In this document: piece by piece, positions 1-11,488 of the stretch
How positions within the stretch are numbered: the stretch's first letter is position 1
Layout: every line of letters begins with the position of its first letter
NCBI RefSeq assembly: GCF_030272615.1
Contig: NC_081409.1
Location: 210,039,190 to 210,103,189 of the forward strand
Length of the DNA stretch: 64,000 nt
Direction: 5' to 3'
Source: Cryptomeria japonica
Lineage: Eukaryota > Streptophyta > Pinopsida > Cupressales > Cupressaceae
The notes under the pieces: generated by a model
Databases searched by the model: none
What the model was told of the DNA's origin: nothing
Seen by the model: only the letters and a program-made list of their open reading frames with translations
Translations under genes and position numbers: made by a program

Positions 1-1897
1 ACTCATTCCCAAGATAAAATAGTTATCTCTATGTGCCAAAAACCACTTTTAAACTCATCACGTGCATCATGTATACGTGGCATAATCATCTCTAATCACC
101 ATTTGATCATAGATCAACACAACTGATTCACCAAGCTCTATCAGTTAGGGTTTGGCATATCAACAAGTAGGGTTACCAGTTGATCTCACTGCTTCAATAG
201 TAATACCAAGTTGCTTCACTAGCACAATTAATGGCTGCCTTACTACATCACTACCGGTTGCAACACAACTCCATTACCGGTTACAATTGACATCAATGAC
301 AACACTTACTTCATTAATGCAATCTTCATGAAAATGCCAACAGATTTTGGTCAATTTTTTTGGTCAAACTTGGAAATGTTGGACTTGTTTATCTTGGCAA
401 GAGATGTCAAGCATGAATACACATTGGCTAAGGATATGTTTGATACAAGCATGAAAAGGGAGGGTCTAGATTAGCCCGATCTTTTAAAAAATTGACTAGT
501 ATCCATAGTTGAAAACATGTGATAGCATGTACTGCCTAGGCTGGAAAGAGGATTCTACTTGTTGAGTCCCTACTTGAATTTCTCCATATACTTAAAATAA
601 GTGGATAGATAGAGATTTGATAGCACTGGCTCCCCCTTCCATGCAACATACTTCTTGGGCCTACCAAAATCTCATACCCCGAAGATCCGAAGATCTTATG
701 AACCAGGGGACATCTATCTCTACTTTGAATAGTACAATGTGGGGTGGCTTCGAAGGTCTGACCTCTTGAACTAACAAGAAAATGGGATTTTGGCCACTAC
801 AACAAAAGATTTTTAGTCAGCTTTCAAGGAAATAGTGGTGGCTATACATGTGGCAGTTTCCTCAATTAAAGTCCTCTTAGCCCTTAGAATGAGGGTTTAG
901 CGCATCACAAGGATACTAGAGGAGACATCTGTCGGTATAACACATCGACACTAGGTGAGAATGACATTCGTCACCCTCATGAATATTTATATAGCAAACC
1001 GAAAGAGTGTCGCTTGGGTCATTCCCTCTCACCCAACTTAAAGCTTCTCGAGAGGCAAGCCCTCTAAAGGTTCTAAACTATGATAAAAAAAAGGGATTGA
1101 TCTAGCTTTTTGATCACCCAAGCTTTAGCAAGGGGAGAGAATATACACCTACCATCCTAGCAAACATGACAAGAAAAAATGTTTTCTAATTACTAATGCA
1201 TAAAAGTAAATCTAGCATACATCTAGTGGCAAAAATATGTCTTTCGTATTTGAACCTGCAACAATGATTAGTAGTTTATAGGTTTAAGCCTTTGATAGGA
1301 AAGAAAGAGATACAAAAACCAAAATATGATTAGTCTAAATTTCAAATAAATTTTACCAACACGAAGACAATGAAGAACGGGAACAGATGTCGAAATGTCT
1401 ATGTAGACGACAGAACAAAGATGTCGGTACAAAAGCGCATACGTTGATTCATCTTCTGCAGAAAACCAATTAGCCCTGAAAATCAAATATTGCAGTAACC
1501 CTTAAGGAAAATTAGAAACCGACAGATTAGAAAAAACAAATAACTGAAAATATAAATATTTTTGTGATTTTATGATGTTTTATGATTTATTTTATTATTT
1601 TCTGCTAAAATAAAAAACCCTTCATAGAAAAAATTTTAATGGTGCGGATGATGAAACAATGACGTAGAAATTTTTTCAGATGAAGACGTCAAAACTTAGA
1701 ACTTGTAAAAAATATAGTTAATTTGAAATGCATTAGAGTGGAGATGTCGATTCTAGAGAAAAAATGTCGAAGAGTACGCTCCGCAAACATTGATACGTGG
1801 CGGGGACATCGATCTAGGACTTGCATGAAAACATTCACAAAAACACACAAAAAATGTTAAATTTAAGGGACTATGGGTCCCATCGAGTGTGCCAAAA
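1..1897 (-). mobile_element. Leader of a Tat-like Ty3/gypsy element
   Basis: Untranslated leader just inside a minus-strand 5' LTR (1898-3115); the rest of the element lies left of the window. About 905-1165 can be aligned by eye, in the same orientation and order, with 49205-49500 in the leader of the complete Tat element: a GGATACTAG stretch, a TTCGTCAC stretch, a GTCGTTCC-like stretch, GGCAAGCCCTCTAAAGG and TTTTTGATCACCCA. About 455-735 matches 4260-4560, so two copies of this leader type lie in the window. No coding region is supported. Element boundaries on the left are unseen. Confidence 0.6.
1876..1894 (-). other. Degenerate primer-binding site
   Basis: Read on the minus strand this is TGGCACACTCGATGGGACC, directly after the 5' LTR. 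It aligns without gaps to the TGGCGCCCACTGTGGGGCC site of the complete Tat element (50621-50639), with several substitutions. Its position between LTR and leader supports the call. Confidence 0.5.
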
Positions 1898-3115
1898 TGA
1901 GCGTGAGGAAACCAAGATTAACAAAATCACAAGAATGCAATATAAAATAAGCAAACTAAAGCATAAAAACACACACAAAAAAAAATTGTTTCACCTTGAT
2001 TCTTTGCCTCCTCCGATTGAGTGGGAAGTGAAAGTATGCAGCCAATACCTTCACTTGATTTTCTCCTTATGATTGAAGGATGAGGATTTCTCTCCACTGC
2101 ATAACAAAAGGATGGCATTGGATTAAATTTTGATGGATGATGGATTTGGCTTATATGAGGCAATATTTGGGCATAGTTTGGGTGTGATTGATGATTTTGT
2201 TGCTCAAAGGGATAGCATAACAATGTTCAAAAGGTGGATGAAATGAGAGGAGAGGAGACTCCAATTTATAGATTGGAGGGGGCAAAATGGATGTCCAAGA
2301 TCAAAGGGAAATGGAGCGATGGGATTGAAAGTGAGTGGGAGAAGATTTAAGAGGACAAGTGGGAGATCCAAGAGATTTTCCATAAAAGCATTTCTTATCT
2401 CCACACTTCTCAAGTGCATGGGGAAGACTTCCCCAAGTACCTTGGGAAGAGAGGAAAGGAATATAAAATTCCTTGGAAGAGGACAAGAGGAATTAAAAAT
2501 TCCCAAATAAAAGGATGTGTGGGAAGAATAAAGGATAAAGGGATTAGAAATTCCTTGGTAAGAGAGGGCATGGGGAGATTCAACGGATTTGACATTCCTT
2601 GAATGGACCAAAACTGGGTGGCATTTAAGGTTGGAGGGTGAGATGGGTAGGCCATTTATGGCAAGGATTTAACCCATCCATAATCAAGGTGATTAGAGAT
2701 GTGCAAATGAGTAGGAAGAGTGATTAGGTGGGTTAATGAGGGATTATGAGAGAAAGTAGGTGAGTTGGGAGGATGGGACATGAGGAGAGAGAATGAGTGG
2801 GGGAATATAAAATTGGAGGAAATGATAATCATGGTTAGGCTATAATTAATAAGGCTAGATGATGGGATTAGAAGGGTGATTTGCAGGAATCAAGGGATTA
2901 ATTAATTAAATAGGATTAATTAACTAATTGGGATTTAGAAGAAATATTGGCTAAGGTTGGGGATTGAAATGATTTTAAGGCTCGGATTATAAAATTAATT
3001 AAAATATAATTTATTTAATTTTAATAAGAAGGAGGACTAACATAATTAATATAATTAATTATGTGAAAAGGTTAAAATAATTAAATATCAATTTAATTAA
3101 TTTTAGGTGTCTACG
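1898..3115 (-). mobile_element. 5' LTR of Tat-like gypsy element
   Basis: The minus-strand LTR begins at 3115 (the usual TGTAGACACC start, with the first base mutated) and ends at 1898 next to the primer-binding site. It has the layout of the LTRs at 33538-34960 and 50644-52061: an AT-rich TTAATTAA block on the outer side, then a TATA-like element (minus TATAAATTGG, near 2258-2267), then a GATG-rich transcribed part. About 1.2 kb. Sequence identity to the other LTRs is too low to call the same family. Confidence 0.55.
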
Positions 3116-4603
3116 AGAAGGTTGAGATGGGGAATTTTGTCATCTTGTAGAAGTTTGGGATCTTGTTTCAACCATTGCACTATGCTATGTTTTTGGATTT
3201 TTAAGGTTTGTGGATGGAATGAAATGTGACTAAAGGATGTAACCTATGTTTTTGGTGTTTTGATATTTTGGGAAAATGGACAAATGCAAGTTAAGGATGA
3301 CGATGCAACTATTTTTGGGGGATTTTTGAGATTTTGAAAATCTTTAGGAATAGAAATCTAAAGGTGTAACCCTAAGAGACTAAAATGAAGTCAAGACCTT
3401 TAAAGTATAAAAAGGACAACATTGTGGATAAGGACAAAATCATACTCATCACTAGACTGATGAGATAGGGTTTTGACTTGATAATGATTAATAGTGGATG
3501 AATTTTTGATAAGGTATATACTTCTTAGCAATAACGTAGGATTTGATCCTAAGAATTAATGTTACGAGACTTTCAAAATATAATTTAGGATCTAAATCTA
3601 ATATGAGGATTCACAATAAGGAAATGAAATGACCCAAAATGATAATTTGACTCAAATGGATATGTGCAAAAGGGAACATAAATGAACTAAAGTGAAAGAT
3701 TTTAGAATTAAACTAAGGAATGTCCTGATTCAAAGATAATGCAAATTGAGGTGATAATTGATCTTATGACTTAGGAAAATGAGAAACTATGCAAAGATTA
3801 TCCTAATATGATTTTGGGATACTGCAAAGGGTGAACCTAGGATATAGGAAGGATAAAAAATATGCAAAGTTTATCCTAAGATGATATGAGATAATGTGAA
3901 AATGAATATAGGACTTAGGATAGTGACAACTATGCATAGCTAGTCTAAGATGATTTTGATATGATGTGGAAATGAATCTAAGACTTAGGATAATGAAGAC
4001 TATGCAAAGCTAATCTAAGTTGAGACCTATGCAAGGTTGAAACATTTTATATCTTCCATGTTTTGAAGTTGTGAGGTTGCAATGTTTGACACTATTTGGA
4101 GTTTGCAATGCTTTGGGATATTGGAACAAGGCTTTGAAATTTTGCAATGTTTGAAGTTTCAATTGAGTTCTTGATGTTTGACTAGAAATATTTATCACAA
4201 GCACTCACATAAAACATAGTAAACAGAAATGATTGTTTGATTGCTCGACTCTAAAATCAAAATCAGAGAAATGACTAAAAGGGGCCTAGATTAGCCCAAA
4301 TTTAGCTATATTGGTTTCAACAATTGAAGTCACTTGAAAGAATATACAACTTAGGCTAGAACGATGATACTACTTGTTGAGACCCCTGCTACATATAAAT
4401 ACCATAGACAAAGTGGATATGTAGAGATTTGGTGACACTAGCTCCTGCACCACGACATGTGCACACCAAATCTCATTCCCTAAAGGTTCACAAATCTTTT
4501 TGATCAAATAATTTCATATTTCATGATGAAGAGTACATTAGGGGTATCTATGGGATATGATACATATTCCTTGAATCAGTGAGCATGGGTTTTGGCTTTC
4601 TAC
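3116..4603. other. Non-coding stretch with retroelement debris
   Basis: No gene is supported here. 3789-4024 holds a short tandem repeat (listed separately). About 4260-4560 matches the leader fragment at 455-735, including CTAGATTAGCCC, CTACTTGTTGAG and GTGGATA..TAGAGATTTG. It is therefore probably a piece of a second copy of the same retroelement leader. The rest, 3116-3788, is AT-rich and unassigned. Confidence 0.5.
3789..4024. repeat. Three and a third copies of a ~70 bp tandem repeat
   Basis: Units start with TATGCAAAG or a variant at 3789, 3861, 3931 and 4001 (72, 70 and 70 bp; the last is partial). Each carries an ATCCTAAGATGAT-like block, a GTGAAAATGAA-like block and GGACTTAGGATA. 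The copies are diverged. No open frame is conserved between them. Confidence 0.75.
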
Positions 4604-5392
4604 TGTTGGCATTATACACTCTATGAGAATATGGTTGATGTTGTCATTGATGGAAACCAACTGGTAACAGGTTTATACATAGGCACCAGCATCATAGACA
4701 TCATACACTGGCAGACACCGACATCGACAGGCACATACCAGCTCTCAGGATGGCATGAAACAAAGTTTTGTTTATACAGATTATATTGTAAATGTAATTA
4801 ATTATTTGTAAGCCGACTTGGTGTATTGTAAAGACTCATATATGTATGAGATCTTATAGATCATTTTGGATAGTGATAGATGAAAAATGATAGAATAGAT
4901 TATTATTATTGGTATATGTAAGAGAGCGAAAGGTTTTTGGTTAAGGTATCTAACTGAGCTTAAACTAGTATTGAACCACGCATTAGAGATTCTATTTTGA
5001 GCAGTACATTATATTGGATTTAATTATCCATTTTGTAGTCAGTGAGACTCTTCTATTAAGCAGCGAGCTCTAGGTTGTTGGCCTTCTTGCATGTGCAGGC
5101 CCCTGTTGTAAGTAATATTTATTCATATTGGCCAGTGAGTAAATATTGTGGGTCACAAATCCCACTAAGGTTTTTCCCACATCGGGTTTCCTCATTAAAA
5201 TATTCTGTGTTATGGTGTGCATTTATGTTATCTCCATTATTTCTCTTTGCTACATTATTTCTTATTTACTGGCACATTGAGTTGGGTTGCAAAGTTATAA
5301 ATAAGTTTAAATATACACTATACTAGTTAGACATTGATTCACCCCATCTCTCAGTGTCTTTGGGACTGTCATTGAATCTAACATCTACAACA
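4604..5392 (+). mobile_element. Copia-type LTR, solo or truncated
   Basis: Starts TGTTGGCATTATAC and ends CTACAACA. The 3' part (5165-5392) has the hallmarks of the copia LTR at 17021-18355: AAGGTTTTTCCCACATCGGG, then GTTGGGTTGC.., then a TCACCCCATCTCTCAGTG stretch near the end. Bases after it (ATTGGT) recall the start of a copia primer-binding region, but the match stops there. No 5 bp target duplication is seen (TCTAC on the left, ATTGG on the right), so one side is probably truncated. Confidence 0.6.
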
Positions 5393-6029
5393 ATTGGTTC
5401 TTCATTATTCTTTGAGAAACAAAGCCACATAATGATTTGCAAAGAAAGCTACTTGAAGCTTTTACAACCCTTATCAAAACACTTGAATTCATATTGCACT
5501 CTAACCATATGGACTTTTTGGTAAAGCCTTTTATATAGCAGCCCAAAGATAAATACCACTTGAAACCCACTATGAGGTGATGAAATCCCCAAAGCTGTTT
5601 CAATTTTTGAAATACATTCTGAGGTGATGAAATCCCCAAAGATATATCACTAATAAATGAAAAATCGGTGTCCCTATCACTTTTCTCTTTCATCCAAGAT
5701 CCCGAAGGCTAGGGGAGAGGATACTCAGTGCAACTGTGGGTCCACCCTACATAGTGCAAGCACACAAGACATGAAAAACAAATGTTCATTCTATTATCAA
5801 GATCAAATGTGTTCTAATGTGTGAAAAACAGATACACAAATTGTTTGAAGTTATGAATCTTCATCAAGCATCCTACCCCAAACTCATTAGTAGTTTGTTT
5901 CATTCAATATTCATCCCACAATTGCCAAAGTGCTGCATAGATCATTAGTAATAAAAAAAATCTATGCCATCAAAATCAAGAACTTGAAAATTGAAATAAA
6001 TGATCAAAATGGAAATCACTTTCACCAGA
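5393..6029. other. Unassigned stretch with short duplication
   Basis: No gene is supported. A GAGGTGATGAAATCCCCAAA motif occurs twice (about 5573 and 5622). About 5695-5760 (CTAGGGGAGAGGATACTCAGTGC) resembles the conserved leader block of the Tat elements. This fits its place inside the leader of the minus-strand element whose 5' LTR is at 6993-8368. Confidence 0.4.
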
Positions 6030-6176
6030 CAATTGGATAGCTTAAGGGATCAACTATGCAGAAATATAGCTCAATTGCATAGAAAGAGAGCTCAACTATG
6101 CAAAAATAGGCCTCAACTATGCATAAACAAGCCTCAAATGCATAGAAAAATACCTCAAATGCACAAAGAAAATGTA
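6030..6176. repeat. Array A: seven units of exactly 21 bp
   Basis: Units begin with CAATT, CAACT or CAAAT at 6030, 6051, 6072, 6093, 6114, 6135 and 6156, with no indel. The shared word is CAACTATGCA followed by an A-rich half. All reading frames keep phase, so the six-frame translation shows a seven-residue repeat (Q-L/M-C/H-R/K..). The spacers vary more than the word. The array lies 0.8-1 kb inside the 5' LTR at 6993-8368. Confidence 0.85.
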
Positions 6177-6671
6177 GTCTTTCTCAAAACATGGAAATGC
6201 TTGCATAAAAACCTTGTCCTGATATGTAGATATTGCAATTGACCAAAATTGAAAAGATCTAAGTGTAAATTGACCAATTTTCACCCCTATTTAAGATAGC
6301 TGGCAATTGTAAGGTTCCTTTTAACCAACTTTCAAGATGAAATGGGATCTTTGAAAGTGAATTGAAACCCTTATTAAGCTAGATGTGTGATGATTTTAAC
6401 AACCTTGCAAATTGAAGTGTGAAATTAGTTGTTCATTCAACCTCCTATTTAGAGTTTGTGAGATTTGTTTTAAACCCTTGCAAATTGAAATGTGAAAAGT
6501 TGTTCATTCAACCCCTACTTAAGATACATGCAAGTTGTCGGATTCATTTTAGCTTCAAATTATTAGATCTGATAAACTAACATAAACAATCATCATATAA
6601 ATCATGCATGTTAGAAATCAGGTCATCAAAAACCCCTACATGCAACCATAGATGAAAAAATCAAGTAAGAT
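6177..6671. other. Leader between arrays A and B
   Basis: Non-coding leader of the element with 5' LTR 6993-8368. It contains a partial duplication: TTGCAAATTGAA.TGTGAAA followed by GTTGTTCATTCAACC occurs near 6405 and again near 6478. Nothing else is recognised. Confidence 0.4.
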
Positions 6672-6881
6672 CAACTACACAGAAATAAGGCCCAACTGCA
6701 CAGAAAGAAGGTCCAAGTGCATAGAAAGAAGGCCCAAGTGTTTAGAAAGAAGGCCCAATTGTGTAGAACTTAGCTCCAACTGTACAGAATTTAGGCTCAA
6801 TTGTGCAAAACAGAGGGCCAATTGTGCAGTTCTAGGCTCCAAATATGCAGGTCTAGGGCTCAACTACACAGATCTGGTTTT
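6672..6881. repeat. Array B: ten units of exactly 21 bp
   Basis: Units start at 6672, 6693, 6714, 6735, 6756, 6777, 6798, 6819, 6840 and 6861, always 21 bp apart. The core is CAACTGTRCAGAA with variants, then a purine-rich half ending GGCC or GGCT. The phase is perfect although individual units differ at many bases. It lies about 110-320 bp inside the 5' LTR, the same place relative to the LTR as array E of the complete Tat element. Confidence 0.9.
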
Positions 6882-6992
6882 TGAATGCATGAAAGATGTA
6901 AAATCATATTTTTGATACCTTATACATGCAATCAGAAACTTACAAAAATGATCATAAGGTTGTGTGTTCAATTCACATCGGGTTCACTAGAA

Positions 6993-8368
6993 TGTCGACT
7001 AGGAAATCGAGAATCAAAGAGCATGAGGTTAACTAAGCTTAATCATGAAAACTTAAACAACATACTAAACTACTTAATCTAACCAATAGAGATATCAAAA
7101 TGAAGCATAATTTAAAACATGAAATAAACCATCATTATTTTGCTTCTTTGATGAAGCTTCACTGCTTCTCCTTTCTTCTCTAGTATGGATATGTTGCTCT
7201 CTAAATGCAAAATGCACAAATATGAGTGAAAGCAAGGAAAATGGTAGTGAGATTACTAGAAGTTGTGATTCTAAGGCTATTTGGATAGAGTAACAATGCT
7301 AATCTTCGAAAACTAGTTGTCTCGAATGAAGAATAAGGTCTCCTTTTATAGAAATCTAGATTTCAATGGACGACTAAGACTGAATTGATTTTTGAGAAGT
7401 CAAATGGACACGATCGAATGTGACTCAAAGTTTCCATTTAGGAGATGGGAAAAAATGGGAAAATTCGAGGAGATCAAGTCTATTAAGAAAGAAGATATTA
7501 TGGAGAATTAATAAATAAAATCCATTAATTATCTCCACATGAGGATCAAATTAGCAGGTTAGAAGATATTACAAAGATTTAATAATTAAAAATTATTAAT
7601 TATCTCCGCATGAGAGGATAAATAGGAGGAATTAATAAATAACATTTATTAATTATCTTCTCATAAAAAGCAAATATTAAAGAAATTAATAAATAAAATT
7701 TATGAATTATCTCTATTTAAGAAGAAGATAAATATGATTAATTAATAAATATAATTTTTTAATTTATTATTCATATTTATCAATTAGGTAATTAAATAAA
7801 ATGAATTTATTTAATTAATAGGTAAAAGGGATAAATAAAAAAATATTAAATTTATTTATTTATTTTTAGAAGAATTGTTAGTAGGAAATTATTTATTAAA
7901 CCTAGGAGGCAAATAAGTCAAAATGATGTCAAGGGCCAAGGATTTGCTCAAATTTAGTAAAATTGGGTGAAATTAGGAATAATTGAGAAGAATTGGATGA
8001 ATTAGTCAAAATGAGTCAAAGGATGGGGAATGAAACTGAAATGATGTCATAGGACATGAAATGAGATCAAAATGACATCATTAGTATGGCTTTTGGGAGG
8101 AATTGATACCATAGGATCAAAATGAGGACAAAATGACATCATTGGGATAGATTTTGGGATGAATTGATATTATAGGATCAAAATGGGGACAAAATGATAT
8201 CAACAGGATAGGTTTTGGGACAAATTGATATCATAGGATTGAAATGGAGACAAAATGATATCAACAGGATAGGTTTTAATTAAATTGAAGGAGAGAAGAA
8301 TAAGAATTTGGATCAATGAATGATTAAAAATAGGAGATGCAAGTGTTGACCATTTTTTAGTGTCTACA
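6993..8368 (-). mobile_element. 5' LTR of a second Tat-like gypsy element
   Basis: On the minus strand it starts TGTAGACACTAAAAAATGG at 8368, very like the start of the complete Tat LTR, and ends ..CCTAGTCGACA at 6993. It has the AT-rich TTAATTAATAAATA outer half, a minus-strand TATA-like site (near 7339-7348) and a degenerate primer-binding site just inside (6974-6990, near CATCGGGTTCACTAG). The leader to its left carries arrays A and B. Its outer edge abuts the gag fragment at 8369-8625, into which it seems to have inserted; no partner LTR was found. Confidence 0.65.
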
Positions 8369-8625
8369 AGTGTATCTCCATCAAGCCTAGTGACTAATAT
8401 TCTTTGTTGGTTGCTATCTCTAGTTGAATTTATCTTGTTCTTCTTATGTGAAAAGGGTTTGGACTAAAATTTAGATTTAGGGATAGCCCACTCCATACTC
8501 CTTTCTTTCTTCATCACCTCATGAAAGGTTGGGGGGTCGAAAGTCTTGATCCACCCCTTAAGTGGCTCCATTGGTCCTTCAATAATCGCCACCACCAATA
8601 TCCTCTTTATAAGTCTAGAAACCAT
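8369..8625 (-). pseudogene. Ty3/gypsy gag, C-terminal piece
   Basis: The minus-strand frame reads MVSRLIKRILVVAIIEGPM and continues EPLKGW. This is the end of the Retrotrans_gag region, which drives capsid assembly in intact elements. It joins the piece at 18361-19190: deleting the copia element and one ACCAT copy restores an uninterrupted gag frame over the junction (RLSIMVSRL). A stop lies near 8473. The fragment ends at 8368, where a Tat-like LTR begins, so it is broken on both sides. Confidence 0.75.
8621..8625. other. Target-site duplication ACCAT, left copy
   Basis: ACCAT directly before the copia 5' LTR; the same five bases follow the 3' LTR at 18356-18360. This fixes both ends of the copia insertion. 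Confidence 0.9.
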
Positions 8626-8773
8626 TGTTGGCTTTTTGGCACTTAGTTGTCATTGAATATGTCAACAGGTGGAGATTGAACATGGTAGATGGTTGCTTGG
8701 ATAATAATGAAGAGGCAAAATGATAAGATGTACAACCGGTACAAGATGCTATACTGATCAACAAGTGAAGAAC

Positions 8774-11488
8774 TGTAATGCCCCACCAGGAACCCCGAAG
8801 GAAAACCCACAACAAGGGTGAAACAATTTTTTTTTTAAAGTATAAACATCATAAGTGTATTTACACAACATGCACGATAACACAAGCGGGAGACTTACAT
8901 CAGAATTCCTTAAGGGTTACCAACGAAGAATTAACTTCAAGAACAAAATCACAAAATCATAAATCCACATATGCATCATTAACTCAATGATCACAAGAAG
9001 CCATAAGGAAACAAAGATTCATCATAGAAAGATTGAAAGGATACAATATAATTTCCACTTCAATAAGCAATTACTAAAATCATCAAGGAAACTGATAAAA
9101 ACATCCCAATAAAGGATTACATTTCTCTTCCAATACATAGCTTCTCAATAAACATATAAGGATAGATCTCATCCAGTTACAAGGTTACATAAGATCAATG
9201 ATACAATGATACAATGATATAATGACCACAAGGCTCTCCAAATAACAATAATCTTCAAACAAGAGATCAAGCATGAGTCACGAACCACAGGAACATCTAT
9301 GAAGCCAATCCTCGCACGAAGGTACAAATCCGAACATCCGATGGGAAGTGGCACTACCACCCGACCATGTAATTCCCAAATGGAATCACCCCACCATGGT
9401 AGGAGATAGTTGAGGACCCTCAAGCAAGCATAAGCATGACATGGTCAACAAAACAATACGACTCCATGATGACACAAAAGACCCCACAAGATCCGAGTGA
9501 CTCAACATCACAAACACACAAGTGAACCAAATGAGACAGTGTCATCACATAGCTTAAGATGGATACCATGGTACAACCTCCATAGGTCCCGACTCACTGT
9601 CCTGGTAACCTCTCCCGAACCTCTGGTTCCAACTAAGTCTCATGCAGACCCTACCAACCTTTCATGAAGACAAGGTGGTTGGTTTTCCATTCCAGGCCTT
9701 CTCACAACATGATGAGTCTCATACAAGCACTCACCCATGTGTGAGGTACAATTATCTTTATTAATGTTATGATGCTACCCACCTAATCAATTCATTAGAT
9801 TACCAGTGATTATCTGACTTTCGCTGGGTCGTAATGCCTACCACTTTGGCCGCAACCCCCAAGCGAAAGCCACTCTCTCAAAGGACACTAAACAAACATG
9901 GTCACTCCCCGGGAACCCTATAGCGAAGTAGACAACCATAACACCACTTTTAGAAACAAGTGGTCGAACAAGGACATACTGACTCTTGGCTAACCATAAG
10001 GCAAAGACACTACATGGTTAACACAACGAAGCCAACATATATCTCTTGGTCGAAGGTACCAAATATGCCTCCACAAGATGACTAAACCACAGACCAAAAC
10101 AACACATAATACACTTGCAACATTATTGATTGAAAAGAAATGAAATAAAACATTCTTTCAACAGTCACATTATTCAATTTCCAAATCAATATTCCATCAG
10201 GATTGAAATCCACATTAAACATTCAACCAGTTATAACATGAATTCCTACACGCATTTAATTCAATTCCAGAACATATCCAAATCTACCAATTTGAATTTC
10301 TAATTCATGCCTTAATTTCCATTGATAAATTTATTAACCACCTAATAAAAATCACATGAAAAATCACCATTTATGCTTAAAATAAAACAACCACACCAAA
10401 ATATTCACTTAATAAAATTTAAATTAATTTTATAACACATACCGATTTGCACCAGTAAGGCACATGGTCAAGCGGTGGTAAAATCTGACCCACAGTAGTG
10501 TTGTTGCCGTGGAAACAAACACTACCTACCGGTAGTGCTGCTACCACTGGTAACAACCCTACCGACCGGTAGTGCTGCTACCATCGGTAACAGCCACTGC
10601 CGATCGGTAGCACTGCTACCAATCGGTAGCGGTACTACCGACCGGTAGTGCCACTACTTTCTTCAACATAAGTATTTAACCTTTTTAAATGGCTAGGCAA
10701 TTTATTTATTTAACAAAAATATCAATGCAACTTTACACAATAAATTAAGCCATTTAATCTAGCAATTCATCAATTTAAATAAATCAATAATTACAGAGCA
10801 TATTAATTAAATGATTACGCCAACACAAGATAGCATCATCCATTTAAATTAAATAACCATTTAAATAAACGGAAACACACAAAACCAAGACAAATCAAAT
10901 GACGACTCTCAAATGACCAAACCAAGGCACCATGATACGCATAACAACCAGACAGGGAAACACAATCAACTGACAACACTCACACGAGTGTAACTGTAGG
11001 TCAAGATGGGTACAACAACTATCTCCTCCACTCCCATCGAATATATAAGGCATGCTCAAACCTGCGAAACCAAGTGGAATCAATACCTAGTACCTACCCG
11101 ATGCTAGTACCTACAATGTCCTGCACCAAAGAACCATACATGCATATAGACCTATATATATATATATACATACATGGCACGTACACCGATGAAGGAGAAT
11201 CGTGACATTCCCTGTCTCACCGAAGTGAGTGAAGGAAAATCATCCCCTTGCATCCCAAAACACTTGAAAACATGCAACATATAAATAATGCATCACAATA
11301 TAAGGGAAAAGTGTCAGTGCATGATAAAGATCCATAAAATAACATTATTCATAAGCACTGAGATACTGCATAAAATCATACACCATAAATCCAGATAAAG
11401 CATGAAATAACATCGCATAATATCCGAATCAAAATACAACAATGTTCCACAGAACAATCACTGAAGTAACTCAAAACATACAAAAGAG
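8774..11488 (+). mobile_element. LTR-like insertion inside the copia 5' LTR
   Basis: 2715 bp starting TGTAATGCCCCACC, the same start as the gypsy LTR at 19405-20734 (TGTAATGCCCCC on its minus strand). It therefore looks like a long gypsy LTR or part of one. No protein-coding region is supported. It has a TA-repeat near 11155-11172 that could include a TATA element and a CGGTAG repeat at 10490-10655. The right end is not a clean LTR end and no 5 bp duplication is found. Instead 55 bp of host LTR are present on both sides (8719-8773 and 11489-11543). Confidence 0.6.
10490..10655. repeat. CGGTAG inverted/direct repeat cluster
   Basis: ACCGGTAGTGCTGCTACC recurs with variants at 37-38 bp spacing. 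Each unit contains CGGTAG and its reverse complement CTACCG, so every unit can fold on itself. The cluster is GC-rich inside an AT-rich LTR. Confidence 0.75.

Noticed and set aside
1386-1770. Repeated GATGTCGA words in the leader of the leftmost Tat-like element, as a further 21 bp array
   Set aside because: Spacings are 34, 20 and irregular; there is no constant period.
5385-5693. 102-codon minus-strand open frame
   Set aside because: Looked faintly copia-like but I could not match it to any domain; it overlaps the end of a copia LTR.
6000-6242. Open frame with a seven-residue repeat over array A, and a similar one at 6652-6915 over array B
   Set aside because: A 21 bp repeat without indels keeps several frames open on both strands automatically. 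There is no known domain and the position is inside a retroelement leader, so I treat the DNA array as primary.
8774-11488. Insert as a standard solo LTR
   Set aside because: No 5 bp duplication and no clean CA end on the right; the 55 bp flanking duplication needs another explanation.
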